A DNA stretch of 64,000 bases from Selaginella moellendorffii (GCF_000143415.4 NW_003314300.1:812977-876976); one strand, 5' to 3'. Counted from the stretch's first letter, positions 34,912-47,122 are shown. Notes: generated by a model from the sequence alone, not told the origin. Program-made: numbers and translations.

Positions 34912-35919
34912 TTGCCTTTTTTTCCCCCTTTTTCTTTCTTCTTGCCAATGGAGTCTCCAAGCCATCCTGATTTCTTTGCTGAAGTCCTTGCAAAAATCCA
35001 GTCTCAGAATACCGAGCTGAAGGCGACCCTTCTTCACATGCAGCAGGAGCTTGCTTCACTTTCGGCTCAAGGATCCAGTAAAGTTCCTGAACCGAAGGTG
35101 AGCTTCCCGGCGAAATTTTCAGGCAAGCGTTCGGAGCTTCGCGGATTCCTGAACCAGATGGAGTTGATCTTCGCACTTCAACATCGGCGGTACCCTACTC
35201 TCGAGTCTCAAATCGGCGCGATTGGGACATTGCTCGAAGGTGCAGCTTTGTCATGGTTTTCTCCTCTTCTGGAGAAGAGCATGAAAGGGGTCGTGGTTCC
35301 AGAGCTGATGGATCTTCAATTGTTCAAAGAGAAGCTCGAAACATGTTTTGGCGAGACGGATCGGGTTCGGGCTGCTACCACAAAGATGAGACGTCTCTCT
35401 CAGGGGTCTCGTCCTGCGTCGATCTACGCTGCAGAGTTCCAACTCCTTGCTTTGGACACTCAGTGGGATGAGCGGGCCCTGATTGACCAATTTTGTTTCG
35501 GCCTCAACAACGGTGTCAAGGATTTGTTGCTCACCATGGAGGATCCCAAGGACCTGTCAGATGCCATCAACAAAGCTGTTCGATGTGATAATCGTCTCTT
35601 TGAACGTCGTCAGGAAAGTCGCCGCGCTGCTGTTTTTCCGTCCCAGACTCAGGAATCCCAGCTTGAGTCTTCGGGGCATACTCCTGAACCTACTGCTCCG
35701 GTCCCGATGGATATTTCTGGTACTCCCCGACTCATTAGAGGGAAGTTGAGTCCTACTGAGAAGCAACGTCGAATATCTCATAATCTTTGCCTCTATTGTG
35801 CTGATCCTAATCACAAAGCAGCTGTATGTCCCAAGAAGCCTCCTCGACTGCTTGAGTTCACTCTGCCTCAAAATCCACCTCTATTGCAGTCGGGAAACGA
35901 CCTTGTCCAAACAGAGTAG
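34912..35919 (+). CDS. Chromovirus Gag, open frame
   Basis: 335 codons, uninterrupted. The likely start is the second Met at 34948 (MESPSHPDFFAEVLAKIQSQ), though 34912 is in frame. A short coiled coil (residues about 15-55) precedes the retrotransposon gag capsid domain (residues about 60-230: KFSGKRSELRGFLNQMELIF, DTQWDERALIDQFCFGL). A single CCHC zinc knuckle CLYCADPNHKAAVC follows near residue 300. It forms the virus-like particle and binds RNA. Gag ends with TAG and pol starts 11 nt downstream in another frame, so pol would need recoding or re-initiation. Confidence 0.9.
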   Translation: MPFFPPFSFFLPMESPSHPDFFAEVLAKIQSQNTELKATLLHMQQELASLSAQGSSKVPEPKVSFPAKFSGKRSELRGFLNQMELIFALQHRRYPTLESQIGAIGTLLEGAALSWFSPLLEKSMKGVVVPELMDLQLFKEKLETCFGETDRVRAATTKMRRLSQGSRPASIYAAEFQLLALDTQWDERALIDQFCFGLNNGVKDLLLTMEDPKDLSDAINKAVRCDNRLFERRQESRRAAVFPSQTQESQLESSGHTPEPTAPVPMDISGTPRLIRGKLSPTEKQRRISHNLCLYCADPNHKAAVCPKKPPRLLEFTLPQNPPLLQSGNDLVQTE

Positions 35920-35930
35920 GAGCTGTCTGT

Positions 35931-37228
35931 TTGGACTCCCCGAATAAAAATCACTTTTCTTCTTTATCAAGCTCCTCACCACCTTTCATCAAAGCCACCA
36001 CCAATTCCCGCAACTTCCACGTCCCATGTCTCCTTTCTTTCACCGGACAATCAGGACTCAAGGCTCTGGCGTTACTGGACTCGGGTGCAACTTCCTGCTT
36101 CATGGACACGGACTTTGCTGCCCGACATTACGTTCCTCTTTCTCCTACCATATGGGATTTGAGGGTTGAAGGCATCGGCGGGCATTTTGTGTCTCCATCT
36201 TCTGGACTTAGGGAAACGTTGCCCGTTCGAGTACACATCGGGTCCACCGTCACCGATATCGCCTTCAACATCATCAACAGCAAGTCCTCCTCTGTGGTGC
36301 TCTGTCTTCCTTGGTTCCAACTACATCAGCCTCAGATCTGTTGGAAGGAATTGCAGCTCATCTCTCCCACGGCTTCCCCTGCTGTTCATCGAGTCCGAAT
36401 CAGGAAAAGTTCCCTAAACTCAAATCGGGGTTCTGTTCCTGACTCTATAAAGTTTTCACCCTCTTCTTTTTCCTCTCTTCCATCTTACACTGGACCGTAT
36501 CCTCGTCTCATCATTCCATTTAGTCGTACGCCTCCTCCTATCTCCACAATCACTATGAAAGAACTCCTTCATGAAGAACCTCTTTTTCTTTTTGCTTTGC
36601 ATGTTTCTCTTGAGAAGTATCATGATTTTGGGGATGTGTTTGACAAGAAAAAAGCTAGTGTACTGCCTGTTCATCGGCCTTATAATTGTCCCATTGATTT
36701 ACAGGAAGGAGTGTCACCTCCATGGGGGCCTATCTACGGGTTATCCCCGTCCGAGCTTAAGGCCCTCAAAGAGTACGTGGATGAGAACCTTGCCTCGGGC
36801 TACATTCAGCATTCGCAGTCCCCGGCTGGAGCACCTGTCTTCTTTGTCAAGAAGAAGGATGGGAGCTTGCGGCTAGTCATCGACTACTGAGGTTTGAACA
36901 AGGTGACTGTTCGAAACCGTTATCCGCTGCCCCTGATCTCGGACCTGTTGGAACGCCTCGGCGGTGCTCGCTTCTTCACCAAGATCGACCTCCGTGGAGC
37001 ATACAACCTGATCCGGATCCGGCCTGGTGATGAATGGAAGACTGCGTTCCGAACCTACTATGGCCACTTTGAGTACACTGTCATGCCATTTGGCTTGACA
37101 AATGCTCCAGCAGTTTTCCAACACATGGCGAACGACGTCTTTCGGGAGTTTCTTGATCAGATGGTGATCGTCTACCTCGATGACATCCTCATCTACTCAA
37201 AAACTCAGGAGGAGCATGACGAACATGC
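35931..37228 (+). pseudogene. Chromovirus protease and reverse transcriptase
   Basis: Begins at 35931. The retropepsin motif is ALALLDSGATSCFMDTDFA near 36066-36120. RT starts around 36780 (SPAGAPVFFVKKKDGSLRL, VIDY), with a TGA at 36888-36890 where an Arg codon is expected, and continues [52 protein letters not shown]. The active site [12 protein letters not shown] keeps both Asp. A small deletion near 37225 shifts the frame into the next segment. The lesions, one C-to-T type stop and one indel, are light. Confidence 0.92.
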
Positions 37229-37231
37229 AAG

Positions 37232-38746
37232 GTGCTAGCGAAGCTGCGAGAACACGGCCTATATGCGAAGCTTGAGAAATGTTCCTTTGATCAGCAGTCT
37301 GTGGAGTTCCTTGGGTACTTTGTCACTCCTGAGGGTATCACGATGGATCCTGCCAAAGTCAAGACTATTCTCGAATGGGAGCCTCCACAATCAATGTCGG
37401 ACGTTCAGGTTTTCCTTGGCTTCGCCAACTTCTACCGCAAATTCATTGATCACTACTCTGACATTGTCCTTCCTCTCACACATCTCACTCGCAAGGATGT
37501 TCCCTTCTCTTGGTCTGCTGCTGCCCAGCAGGCCTTCGACACACTCAAGGTGGCTTTCAGTTCTGCTCCTGTCTTGATCCATGCTGATTCCTCACAACCT
37601 TTCTTCATCGAGGCTGACGCCTCCGACTTTGCCATTGGTGCTGTGCTGTCTCAACTCGCAGCGGATCACAAACTTCATCCGGTCGCTTTCCATTCTTGGA
37701 AATTCCAGCCTGCGGAGATCAATTATGAAATCCACGACAAGGAGCTCCTTGCCATCATGGATTCCTTTGGAGAGTGGCGCCGTTTCTTGGAGGGGGTGAG
37801 CCATCAAACAACAATCTGGATGAATCACAAAAATCTCGAGTACTTTGCCACTTCCCGAGTTTTAAGTAGTCGTCAAGCAAGGTGGGCACAATTCCTGAGT
37901 CGGTTTGACTTTGTTATCAAGTACAGACCTGGAAAGTTTCAAGGCCTTCCTGATGCTCTTTCAAGGCGCTCCTATCTCAGTCTCAGGCCTGGTAATCCTG
38001 CCTTCGATCAACAGGATCAAGTTATCCTCGGTCCCGATCGGCTTCAAGTTATGGCAATTTCCCTGGCCCCTCAGGACTCCTCCTTGATGGATGCAATCAG
38101 AAACGATCTTCAATCTGATGATCTCGCTAGCGACATCTTCCCCCATCTTCAGGCTGGACACCCAGTGACTCCCGACTGCCGGCGATTTTACGAGTTCGAG
38201 TTCTTAGATGGCTTATTGTACGGTGGGGAGCAGCTTTACGTTCCTGAAGGTGATGCTCGAAGGTTGGTCCTGATGGCGTGCCACGATAGCCCGACTGCTG
38301 GTCACTTCGGCATTGCGAAAACCTATGAGCTAGTTGCACGGGACTTTTGGTGGCCTCACATGGACGACTACATCAAAGCTTTTGTTACCTCCTGTGACAC
38401 TTGTGCCCAGAATAAGGTACCTCGCCACCTTCCTTCAGGTTTGCTTCATTCCATTCTGGTCCCTTCAGGTCCTTGGGAATCCATCTCCATGGATTTCTTG
38501 AGTGATCTTCCGAGTTCTGGAGGCTTCAACAGCATTTTAGTCGTGGTGGATCGCTTCACAAAGATGGCGCACTTCTTGCCATGTACCAAGGAGTTTTCGG
38601 GCGAGGACATGGCAAAACTGGTATTCAGGGAAATTTTCCGACTTCATGGGATTCCTACAGATGTGGTTTCGGATCGGGGGCCTCAGTTCATCTCTCATTT
38701 CTGGCAACGGTTTTTGCAGCTGCTTGGAGTATCATCCTCAAACTGA
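37232..38746 (+). pseudogene. Chromovirus RT end, RNase H and integrase
   Basis: 504 codons open. Residues 1-110: RT thumb (LREHGLYAKLEKCSFDQQSV, FLGFANFYRKFI). RNase H: FFIEADASDFAIGAVLSQ (Asp), NYEIHDKELLAIM (Glu), DALSRRSY at its end. Integrase: HHCC zinc domain (HDSPTAGHFGIAKTYELVAR, CDTCAQNK), then the core with ISMDFLSDLP (first Asp) and VSDRGPQFISHFW (second Asp). A deletion of about 20 nt near 38730 breaks the frame before the catalytic Glu. DNA integration function is thus lost in this copy. Confidence 0.92.
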
Positions 38747-39079
38747 TGGGCAGTCCGAGCGAACGATTCAGATGTTGGAACAATTCTTGAGGTGCTTCAT
38801 CAACTATCATCAGGATAACTGGTTCGATATCCTTCCCCTTGCTAAGTTCTCCTATAACAACTCTGTTCACTCCTCTCTTCGAGTTTCCCCCTTCTTTGCG
38901 AACTCTGGCCGAAATCCCCGATTCAATCTCTCACTTCCTTCTCCATCTGAATCCTCTTGTTCAAATCCCCGCTCTGAGGCATTAATCTCCAACCTCCAAG
39001 AAATCCACAACTCCATCTCCTTCCACCTCCATCATGCTCAGGAATCTCATAAAACATTTGCCAATGTCCATCGTAAGCT
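38735..39079 (+). pseudogene. Chromovirus integrase core end, split by the transposon
   Basis: The frame resumes at EYHPQTDGQSERTIQMLEQF, with the catalytic Glu, and runs to HAQESHKTFANVHRK. It stops at 39079, where the DNA transposon begins. The continuation is at 51668. Confidence 0.9.
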
Positions 39080-39098
39080 CTATTTCGTTAAAGTGGGA
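39080..39098 (+). repeat. Left terminal inverted repeat
   Basis: CTATTTCGTTAAAGTGGGA; pairs with the right end at 51649-51667 with one mismatch (C versus T at position 7). Confidence 0.85.
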
Positions 39099-39734
39099 TT
39101 TATTCAGTAAAATGGGACTAGGTACAAATTTTCAAGTATTTGAAAATGACGTGAAATTATATGTTTTTTGTCCAGGGGCTAGACATATCTGGGGCATGGT
39201 GACTAGCGCGGTGACTTTGTGTCCAGACTGAGTCCATCTAGTTGTATAATAAATCTCATTGTCAAGGTGAACAAGCCGAATCTGAAGCTAAAGAAGAGCG
39301 ATGGCATGCACGCACACACTATTTGTTTGTTCATTGAGCGTGTGGTGAGCTTTCCAAGATGAACATCATTCCTATTAGCCAGACATATAACTTAATGGTG
39401 AGAACATTTAGATATTATTCAATGTTATCTTTTTCTAATGAATCTAATTGTGAAGGTGTAGCAAGAGGCATTGCTAGTCTGGAGAAGTCATTTAACTCAT
39501 TTGACCCTTAGTGTATTTTCATGAAACTAAATAACATTCATATTATTAAGGAATTTCTCTAGTACCTTTTTTTTACGACATAGAGGCTTGCATTTCTTTC
39601 AAAGGTGATTTAGTAAAAAGCCTGAGGGCACATGCCATTCTATTTCTCAGACCGGTATTAAGATATACTAGTGCAAAGGGAAAAAGGTATTTGGTGATCA
39701 AGTAAATGGCATGAGGGCACACGCCATTATAAGC

Positions 39735-39992
39735 CTAACCGCTAGTGGACACCTCCTTTTTGGTACTCTCAGCGGTACTATCATCCTTCTCCGGGTCAGT
39801 TATTTTGCTTTGGATTGTTGTCTCTGACGTTACTGGGGCGTTCTCGATAGTTGTTAATGTTGCCATTTGTTCAGAAAAATGATCACCTGGAGTATAGTAC
39901 GGGGAGTTTGGAAGACTTATATATTCTACATCTTCACCTATCTCCTTCTCCGTCTCCTTTTCTGCCTCATTTACAGATTTTGTGCTTGCCAT
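39735..39992 (-). CDS. Small acidic ORF downstream of the transposase
   Basis: Minus-strand frame starting at an internal Met (MASTKSVNEAEKETEKEIGE), rich in Glu, Ser and Thr, about 85 residues, ending in a TAG. The longer frame starts at 40076. No domain recognised. It could be a 3' exon of the transposase gene or a separate small protein; it may also be chance. Confidence 0.3.
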   Translation of the reverse strand: MASTKSVNEAEKETEKEIGEDVEYISLPNSPYYTPGDHFSEQMATLTTIENAPVTSETTIQSKITDPEKDDSTAESTKKEVSTSG

Positions 39993-40196
39993 AAGAACGC
40001 TCTTCACCCTAAAATATGGAGTTCGTTGTGTTATAAAAGGAAACCAACACACACGCTGCAAGGAATGATGGTACATAAAGCACGTAAGCCCACAATATGG
40101 GTTTATGTGCCATTAATATGGGCCACACGCCATATTATTAGATTTATGCACGTGTGATTGGTAAATGCATATGTCACATCATCTCAGGCCACATGC

Positions 40197-40286
40197 CATC
40201 ACGCCTCCTTTGATTTAGATTCGGATTGTTCACCTTGAAATAAAATACATTAGAAACTTAGTAAAGGAATATTAATGAATCTCACC
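40197..40286 (-). other. Possible 52-nt 3' intron of the transposase gene
   Basis: On the minus strand TTCAAG/GTGAGA at 40285 and TTTCAAG/GTGAAC at 40234 would define a 52-nt intron, after which the frame reads GEQSESKSKEA and stops at 40199. Not needed for an open frame, so tentative. Confidence 0.35.
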
Positions 40287-43097
40287 TTGAACCCGGGTTA
40301 TGAATGCTCTTGCTGCATCTCTTGCATGGTCTGGCAAAGTGATGGTGGCACTCTGCTTCCGCATCCAACCATGCACAACATTATCCACCGATATGCTCAT
40401 GCTGGGATCCCTTGGATTCAGCACCCATCTCTTTTCTAGGCAATCCTTCGTATATCCGGAACTTGGCTTGAACCACTCCACAGTTACATTGAAGGAGTTA
40501 GTTTCCGCATCCTCCTCTACATCAGTGATGCAGCGCCCCACCCATATCATTTGTTTTTTATTACTGGGTCTGACAAGCACGACCATTCCTTTGCAGACCT
40601 GTACTGGATTGAATGCTGAATCCGGCTTCTTGTTCCTCGGCCCACAATAGTGATCCTCAACATCGTTATCTGTCACTGCATTTCCAGAGGACATTGTTCC
40701 GCTACTATCTGGTGCTCTGGGTTCTGGCCAAAAGGACTCTTCCAATTCTTCATATACAACCGGCCCATTTTGGATAGCAGATATAATCTTCTCCCAGTAT
40801 TCGATCAAAGGCTTGCACCTCTGAAAATAGGATTCTCCACCAAACACCAACCCCCTCTTCCAGAAGGCAATATGCTGTCTAATCCCGGCCACTATACTTT
40901 CCTGGTCTTTGAGTCCATCCGGGTGCATCGGCCGTGGGGAACCCTGAGGTATCATAGGTTCCCCAGTTATGGGATCTCTCTTGAAGAGTTCAATGCCGTC
41001 CACTGGCAGCCACACTGTGTCCCATTCTCTCATCTTGTACCTCATCACTGGAGCACCATCACGCATGCTGAAATGAAACTGAAAAGCCTTGGAGTGGCCA
41101 ATCAACGTTTCGGATCCGTCCCTGATGTAGCCTCTTACAAACCCCTTAAAGTCTAGAACCTCTGTCACAAGTGCAGCTTCAACAGTGCCTTTGATGCAAT
41201 TTTGGAATTCATCGTAGAGTTGTGGGAGGGTGAGGACATTGGATCGCCGGAGGGACTCTGCCAGGTGACTGAACATGGCATCGACGTCTTCATGAGTGTG
41301 CCCAACCATGAGAAAGCCAAGTGTAACCGTTTCAAATATGCCTTTGGCAACAAGCATTGCCATGTATGCGAAGATGTACATGTTTTTGTTCTCACTGCCA
41401 GCATTGTCTGTTTGGAGCAGAAGATGGGGTGGAAGGCCACATCGGCCGCAAGAACTTCCTTGAGATTCTGCTTTGTTTGGATGAGGCTGTGCATTCACCG
41501 GGCGACCAGCCTCGTCGGAATGGCATGAGGCCTCACGTGATAACCCTACAATCTGACGGCCAACATATTCACTAGGATGGCATGGGGCCCCACGTGATAC
41601 TGCAAGCCTTTGCTCCTCCTCCAGCTGAACCCTATATGGGGTTCGATCGACAAGGGCCTTATGCAAGGGTTGGCCGTTCAGCTCAATCTGTGCACTTTGT
41701 AGAGACCTTAAGTGTTTTGCTAGGGACGCAATCATCATGTTTGCACCCCCGCCACCCCATAGAGGTACAAAGAAGTTCCCATAGTTCTGGGCACCATGCC
41801 CATGAGCGATTATGCCAAACAGAGACATAGGCAGCTGCATGGATGAAGAGATTGCCTTGGGGGCAGGATTGAGTCGAGGTAAGCACGTCTTTTTCTGGTC
41901 CATTTTGTCGTGGATGATGCAGAGGTAAGAGTCAGGTCTCTCTATGGAGAGAATCCTGTTATGATAATATGCAGTCCTGCAGCTTCTCTGCTCGATGTTG
42001 TGGTCGAGCCGCCTTCTAACCAATGTCTCTCGCTCTTGAGCGATGCAAGAATTCTTCGACAAAGCCATTTTGATAGCAGTGCACTCGTCACACTTTGAAA
42101 AGATAGAGTACTTTCCTATACTCACATCCCTGAACCTGTTGCTCCACAATCTACTAAATCTAGATTGGCTCAGCTTCCTGTAGCCATTACTCTCGAGTTC
42201 CCGATTCACATCTTCCAATATGGCCCCCTTGGTATACATGGAAGGGAGAACTCGTTGGGTGTCTCGAGTTCCATCTTCCAAGAGGCGGGTTTTATGTGGT
42301 TGCTGCTCGCTACATGTCTCGACAAACATTTTGAAGATTGCCTCTCCATATACAACATGACCCCTGGTTTTGTGAGTACCGTCGTTCCCATGGACTGCCT
42401 GTTGAACCCTTTATTCCTCGAACTCAGTTTTGATTCTGTAGAATGTGGTTCGAGGGACTCCATAAATGATTCTCCATGCCTTCATGTAGACCAAACCCCT
42501 CTGGAAGACCATGCCCCCCACCTGATATTCTGAAGCATCAACAGATGACCATAATGCCTCATACACAAAATTGCGAGCTGCCTTCCAGGACAATGTCTTG
42601 TATCTTGTTCTCTCCTCTTCAATAGCATCCCAATCAGCATGTTGACAGCACCTCCTCTTGCAACAAGCAACTGTCGAGACCATTCGAACCTCCATCGCCA
42701 TTTTCTGCCTTTTCGGTTCATTGCTCAGATCCCTTTGGCTGCGCTTTAGGAAGGTGTACTTTCTTTTCCCATGAAGAGATGTTCTGTCATCAGTTGTAGT
42801 GGTGTTTGATTGTGAATCCTTCACATTCTCAAACACTAAGTGCCTCAATTTCCACCGCACAATGCTTCCAATAGTCAGACTGTTTTCTTTTGTGTCAACA
42901 ACCTCTAAAATCGCAACTCCAATATCATCCCAGCCCAATTCTTGATTAGCAACCGCATCTCTTGGATCAACAACTGTGGCTAAGCCCTCAGCTACCACCT
43001 CCCCCTCGGGGTTGTTTAGAAACACCTTTGCTTGAATCCATGTAGCACGGTTCTTAAGATCCACGGAGGGAACATGCGTCGCACTTGCGGAGGCCAT
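40272..43097 (-). pseudogene. DUF7869-type DDE transposase with one in-frame TAA
   Basis: A single minus-strand frame of 942 codons broken only by TAA at 42411-42413 (codon 229). N-terminus (residues about 15-75): NPEGEVVAEGLATVVDP, reminiscent of the DUF8039-like domain beside plant transposases. A Cys-rich motif (CCKRRCC) lies at about residue 150; after the stop comes FSKCDECTAIK. The catalytic-like part has IIHDKMDQKK (Asp, about 397), LQTDNAGSENKN (Asp, about 564) and GHTHEDVDAMFS (Glu, about 603), the signature of the DUF7869 family and consistent with an RNase H-fold DDE enzyme. An alternative 3' splice (40285-40234) would replace the last residues. Function as transposase is inferred. 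Confidence 0.8.
41520..41598. repeat. Two near-palindromes inside the transposase frame
   Basis: Copies of the element's near-palindrome at 41520-41541 and 41577-41598, 57 bp apart, therefore in the same codon phase. On the coding strand they read SREASCHS and SRGAPCHP. The local protein segment looks inserted and low in conservation. Confidence 0.75.
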
Positions 43098-45560
43098 TCT
43101 GAAAGTGTAGAAAAGAAGTTAAGACCATACAAAAAATGATTGGAGAATGGCCTAAATCATAACATACCAAACAACCTCAATAGCATGAGGCCACATGCCA
43201 TTATTCAAACATGCTATTGACACCCACGTGAAATTTCGCATTCACAAAATTGGCATGAGGCCTCATGCCATCTTGATATACACACAACTGCATGCAAGTA
43301 AAAACATATATGACAATACGCTAGCCATGAAATTGCAAGGGCCCAAGATGGCATGTGGCCTCATGCCATTTCTAAATGTGGTCCTAAGCCATTCCATGGT
43401 GAACATACCAGGAAGCACAAGTGCCGAATATCAAGAGGAAGCGGTAGCCACACCAAAGACAGTGCCGCTTGCAACACCGCAACTACTCGTAGCGCCGCTC
43501 TCAACACCGCAACTGCTCGTAGCACCGCTCGCACAAACTGCCACTCGCATAAACTGCCGCTCGCAATGGCGCTCGCAATGCCGCAACCGCTCGTAGACGC
43601 ATAAACCACAGCTCACAACGCCGCTTACACAAGCAGCGCTCACTGCGCTCAGCGGAACCAAGAACACAGCGCACAAAAATGATAGACCTAGGCATGAGTT
43701 TGAGAATTCAAAAATAACACACGCTTGAACGTCACATCAAATCCTCTGACAAACCAGATCTTATGATTCCTTTGACAAATTTCAAACTGAGTAGCTTTTA
43801 GACTTTGCTGTTGGAGGTTGAACTTTGTCACATCATGTCCTTGCCTCGATCCAGCTGTGCCATGTCAGTGATTCGAACTTTGCCATGCCATGTCAGCGAT
43901 CCGCGCAAGGATTATTCGCCGTGTAAAGGAATAATTATGCTGTGTGTGTACGTCCATTTATGGCAATATAAGGCCACACGCCATTCAAAGAATAATGCTA
44001 GTCGAGCATTTTTTGGTGCATTTTTGAGTTCAAAATTGCATGAGCCCACACGCTATAAAGTTTACCTGTACCAAAAATAGAAACAACTTTATTTACTTGG
44101 GAATTTAAGTGGTTGAGGCATTTTTAAACTTACAAACACATGCCCTACTTACATTCCTTTGGTTGCTTAAAATTCAAAAATATTATAAACCTTTCTTTTT
44201 GCATTTTCAATGTTTTCAATTATGGTTTTTGATTTTCGCAGGACCAGCCTAGTAATCTATTTGCATCCCGTCATGTTTATAGCTAGCTTTTGTTTGTCCC
44301 CTTCGCTAGCCTGAGATACATCTGCTCGGCATCTGCCTCTTACAGCATTTGCCCAGAAAGGGCATCTTTGCCACATGTTTAGGGTTTAGGGTTTAGGGTT
44401 TAGCAATTCAGTAGCTTGATAAACATGCAAATACAGAACTTGATGCAAAATCCTTTGATATGTCACAATGCCCCTAGGACCATAAACACATTTCAATAGA
44501 GAGGGTCCTTTCATTTCATAACTCTTTACGTAGATCTTGGTGAAACCAGAGTTAGTGAAGTTAGTTTCTTGTGATCCCGCATCTGATTGTGATGTCCCTT
44601 TGCAGTGTCGATGGAAAGGTCAATGCACACCAAACTGTAAAATCTTGGAGCAAAATAACAGTCGGATCTATGGCAAATGCCCCTAAAACATTGTAAGGCT
44701 CGTGTGGTCTCATGTGGTGTTTGATTGAGATGCTTCTTTGCAGGGTCATCAAGAAAGACATTGTATACCATTCTGTAAAATCTAGTTGCGATCTAACGGT
44801 TGGATCTCCAGAAAACTCAAAAAAATCTCGCGCGTGTCAGAATATTCTAGGAATATACTCCTATGTGCCCCTGAAAATGGCATGCGGCCCCACGCCATTC
44901 AAGAGATAACGCCAGATGACGCCGAGCATTTTTTGGTGCATTTTTTGGGATCAAAATTGCATGAGCCCACAAGCTTGAACGTCACATCAAATCCTCTGAC
45001 AAACCAGATCTTATAATTCCTCTGACAAATTTCAAACTGAGTAGCTGAACATCTGGCATTTTTGGAAATACAAGATGCTTTGGAATATCCAATCATGCAT
45101 GGTATAAATATAGCTAGCGTATTAAATGATATCCCAATCATGATTTTTCTTTTGGATTTCGCGTGCATGCAGTCCGAGGAATGATGACGTTGCGGATTTC
45201 TTTTAGATTTCACATGCATGCATACGCGCGGCGATCCAGAAATTAATGGTGGCGCCCAAGTCCGAGGAATGATGACGTGGCGGGATTACCAACCGTCATG
45301 ACATTTCGCGCGTATGAGGTTAGGTTTTGCATTTTGCTTCGTAGTCGCGCTCGCATCGCGCTCCCACTCGCGATCACACTCACATTCGCGCTCATCTACC
45401 TTCTCTACAGGTTTCTCTTGTGCATCGGCATCCACTCGCGCTTGCATCACACTCGCGCTCGCATCGCGCTCGTGTGCATCGGCGTCCACTTCAAGACACA
45501 CCCAGTTTATAACTTCGCCGCCAACTCCGCCGCCCACTCCGCCACCAACACGTAGCCCAC
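43098..45560. promoter_or_regulatory. Divergent intergenic region of the transposon
   Basis: About 2.5 kb between the two gene starts. It holds near-palindromes at 43180, 43250, 43348, 43961 and 44877, two GC-rich tracts of GCTCGC/CGCAACTC simple repeats (43440-43630, 45345-45485), direct duplications (about 43715-43800 with 44970-45050; 44000-44055 with 44905-44973), and a telomere-like box at 44378. It presumably contains the promoters of both genes; no TATA box was assigned with confidence. Confidence 0.6.
44378..44403 (+). repeat. Short interstitial telomere-type repeat
   Basis: Three full TTTAGGG units and part of a fourth. Such telo-boxes bind plant TRB/telomere-repeat factors when in promoters. 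Here it sits in the divergent region of the transposon. Confidence 0.85.
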
Positions 45561-46599
45561 TTGGCGTCCCGGGAGATTTCAGCGCCACTCTCCAACTGTA
45601 AGTGGCAGAGTAGCCTTGCTGCTACGATCCGCTGCACACACAGTGCATATTCGCCAGCGAGTCCGGCCTCGATTGTCACAGCCTCCATTCGGCTTCAAAT
45701 GGTAAGTCTTTTAGGCCAAGTAGAAAATGGCATGAGGCCACATGCCATTCAGTAGCAACATTGGCATGCACCGATTGGGCTCTCGAGTGCAGTCCGGTTA
45801 CAGATGGCGTGTAGCCTCACGCCATCTTAGGATGCAGCCTCAAGACATCTGATGCAGTGGTGAATGGCATGTGGCCTCACGTTATTTCTAGCTGCTAGCT
45901 TTTCATCTGTCAGCTCTAATTGTTGTGCATTTCTAAACAGGCGAGGAATTGCGTTCTTCTTCCAGCCACTGTCAATGTGGATGCAGAGAAGGGGGAGGAG
46001 CTCACCAGTTGGACTTTCGGGATGGAAGGCGAGGATCTGAGGCTGTACAACACAGATGGTGGGAGAAAAGAATGCATGGGGATCCTCATCCAAGTGACAG
46101 ACACTCCATGCAGTTCCATGCAAGAATATGGACTGGCACTTGTGGTAGAGACAGCGTCCGCCTTCAAGATCCACCTTGCACATCCTAGCGGCTTCCTGGA
46201 GGGGGGCAGCGGCTATGAGGAATTCCTAGAGGGAGCTAGGGAGAGGTTGTCCAGGAGGCCCACAATTTCAAAGACGCTGCGGGTCTATGAAGATCACATG
46301 GAATCCACGGACCTCACCTACGGCGATGTTCAAAAACTATATTCCAACATTGAGCCGTTGAGAGTGCCTCCAGTTCGCGAAGCGAAGGGGAAGGGGGTCG
46401 ATCTGGAAACTACTCCGAAGCAGAAAAGGGTGGTCAAGCTCAAGCCGATATCCGACTCTCCTGCAGCTCCAAAAAAGAAGCTACTCGGTGATGCCATTGC
46501 CTCGGGTTCAAACACTACACCCACCAAAAAGAAGAGCCGCAAAGAGCAGAAAGAGCAAGAAGAGGCAGCAAAAATCGTCGCAGATAATAGTACTTGTTA

Positions 46600-46960
46600 C
46601 TATTCCAACAAAGTATATACAATCGACGTGAGCCGTATCGACATCCAAAGCAAATACAACCACAGGCTAGTATCTGATGAGTGGGTGGAGAAACTGAAGC
46701 AGAAGATGCTGGCAAGTCCAGTAACACCCGACATCGTAGACGTGATCCCCTACTACCGAACAATGAAGGGCGAGACGAGGTTTCCAGACTTGATCAATAA
46801 GAAGGTGTTGGACGATCAGAACATCCAGTTCTATGCCGTCTCCGGGCAGCATTCTAGCTTGGCGATGCAAAAGATAGTTGTGGATATTATGGTGGGCGAG
46901 GAGGTGAAGAAAGTCTTCAAGACAAGAGTTGTCCGCTTGATAAAAGGCAATTCGCCCCTC
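46600..46960 (+). other. ParB/sulfiredoxin-like domain region
   Basis: IDVSRIDIQSKYNHR fits the first strand and the N-R of ParB-like folds; VEKLKQKMLASPVTPDIVDV follows as the next helix and strand; YAVSGQHSSLAMQKI matches the GxxR/GQH box that binds nucleotide in this fold. ParB proteins bind DNA and CTP; what it does in a plant transposon is unknown. Confidence 0.6.
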
Positions 46961-47122
46961 CGATCTATCATATCCATCTCCCACGCGCAGAATGTCAAGC
47001 AAGAAATGTGCTACAATTCGGGTCTGCACGAGACATTGGCACGAACATGGAAGCTCTGGGTTCAACTGAAGAAGCCACAAAAACCAGGATAAGGACGTGC
47101 ACTAGCAACTAGCGCCTGGCAG

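Noticed and set aside
43361-43695. Overlapping frames on both strands over the GCTCGC-rich tract
   Set aside because: Simple-sequence DNA opens several frames at once; residue patterns are repetitive.
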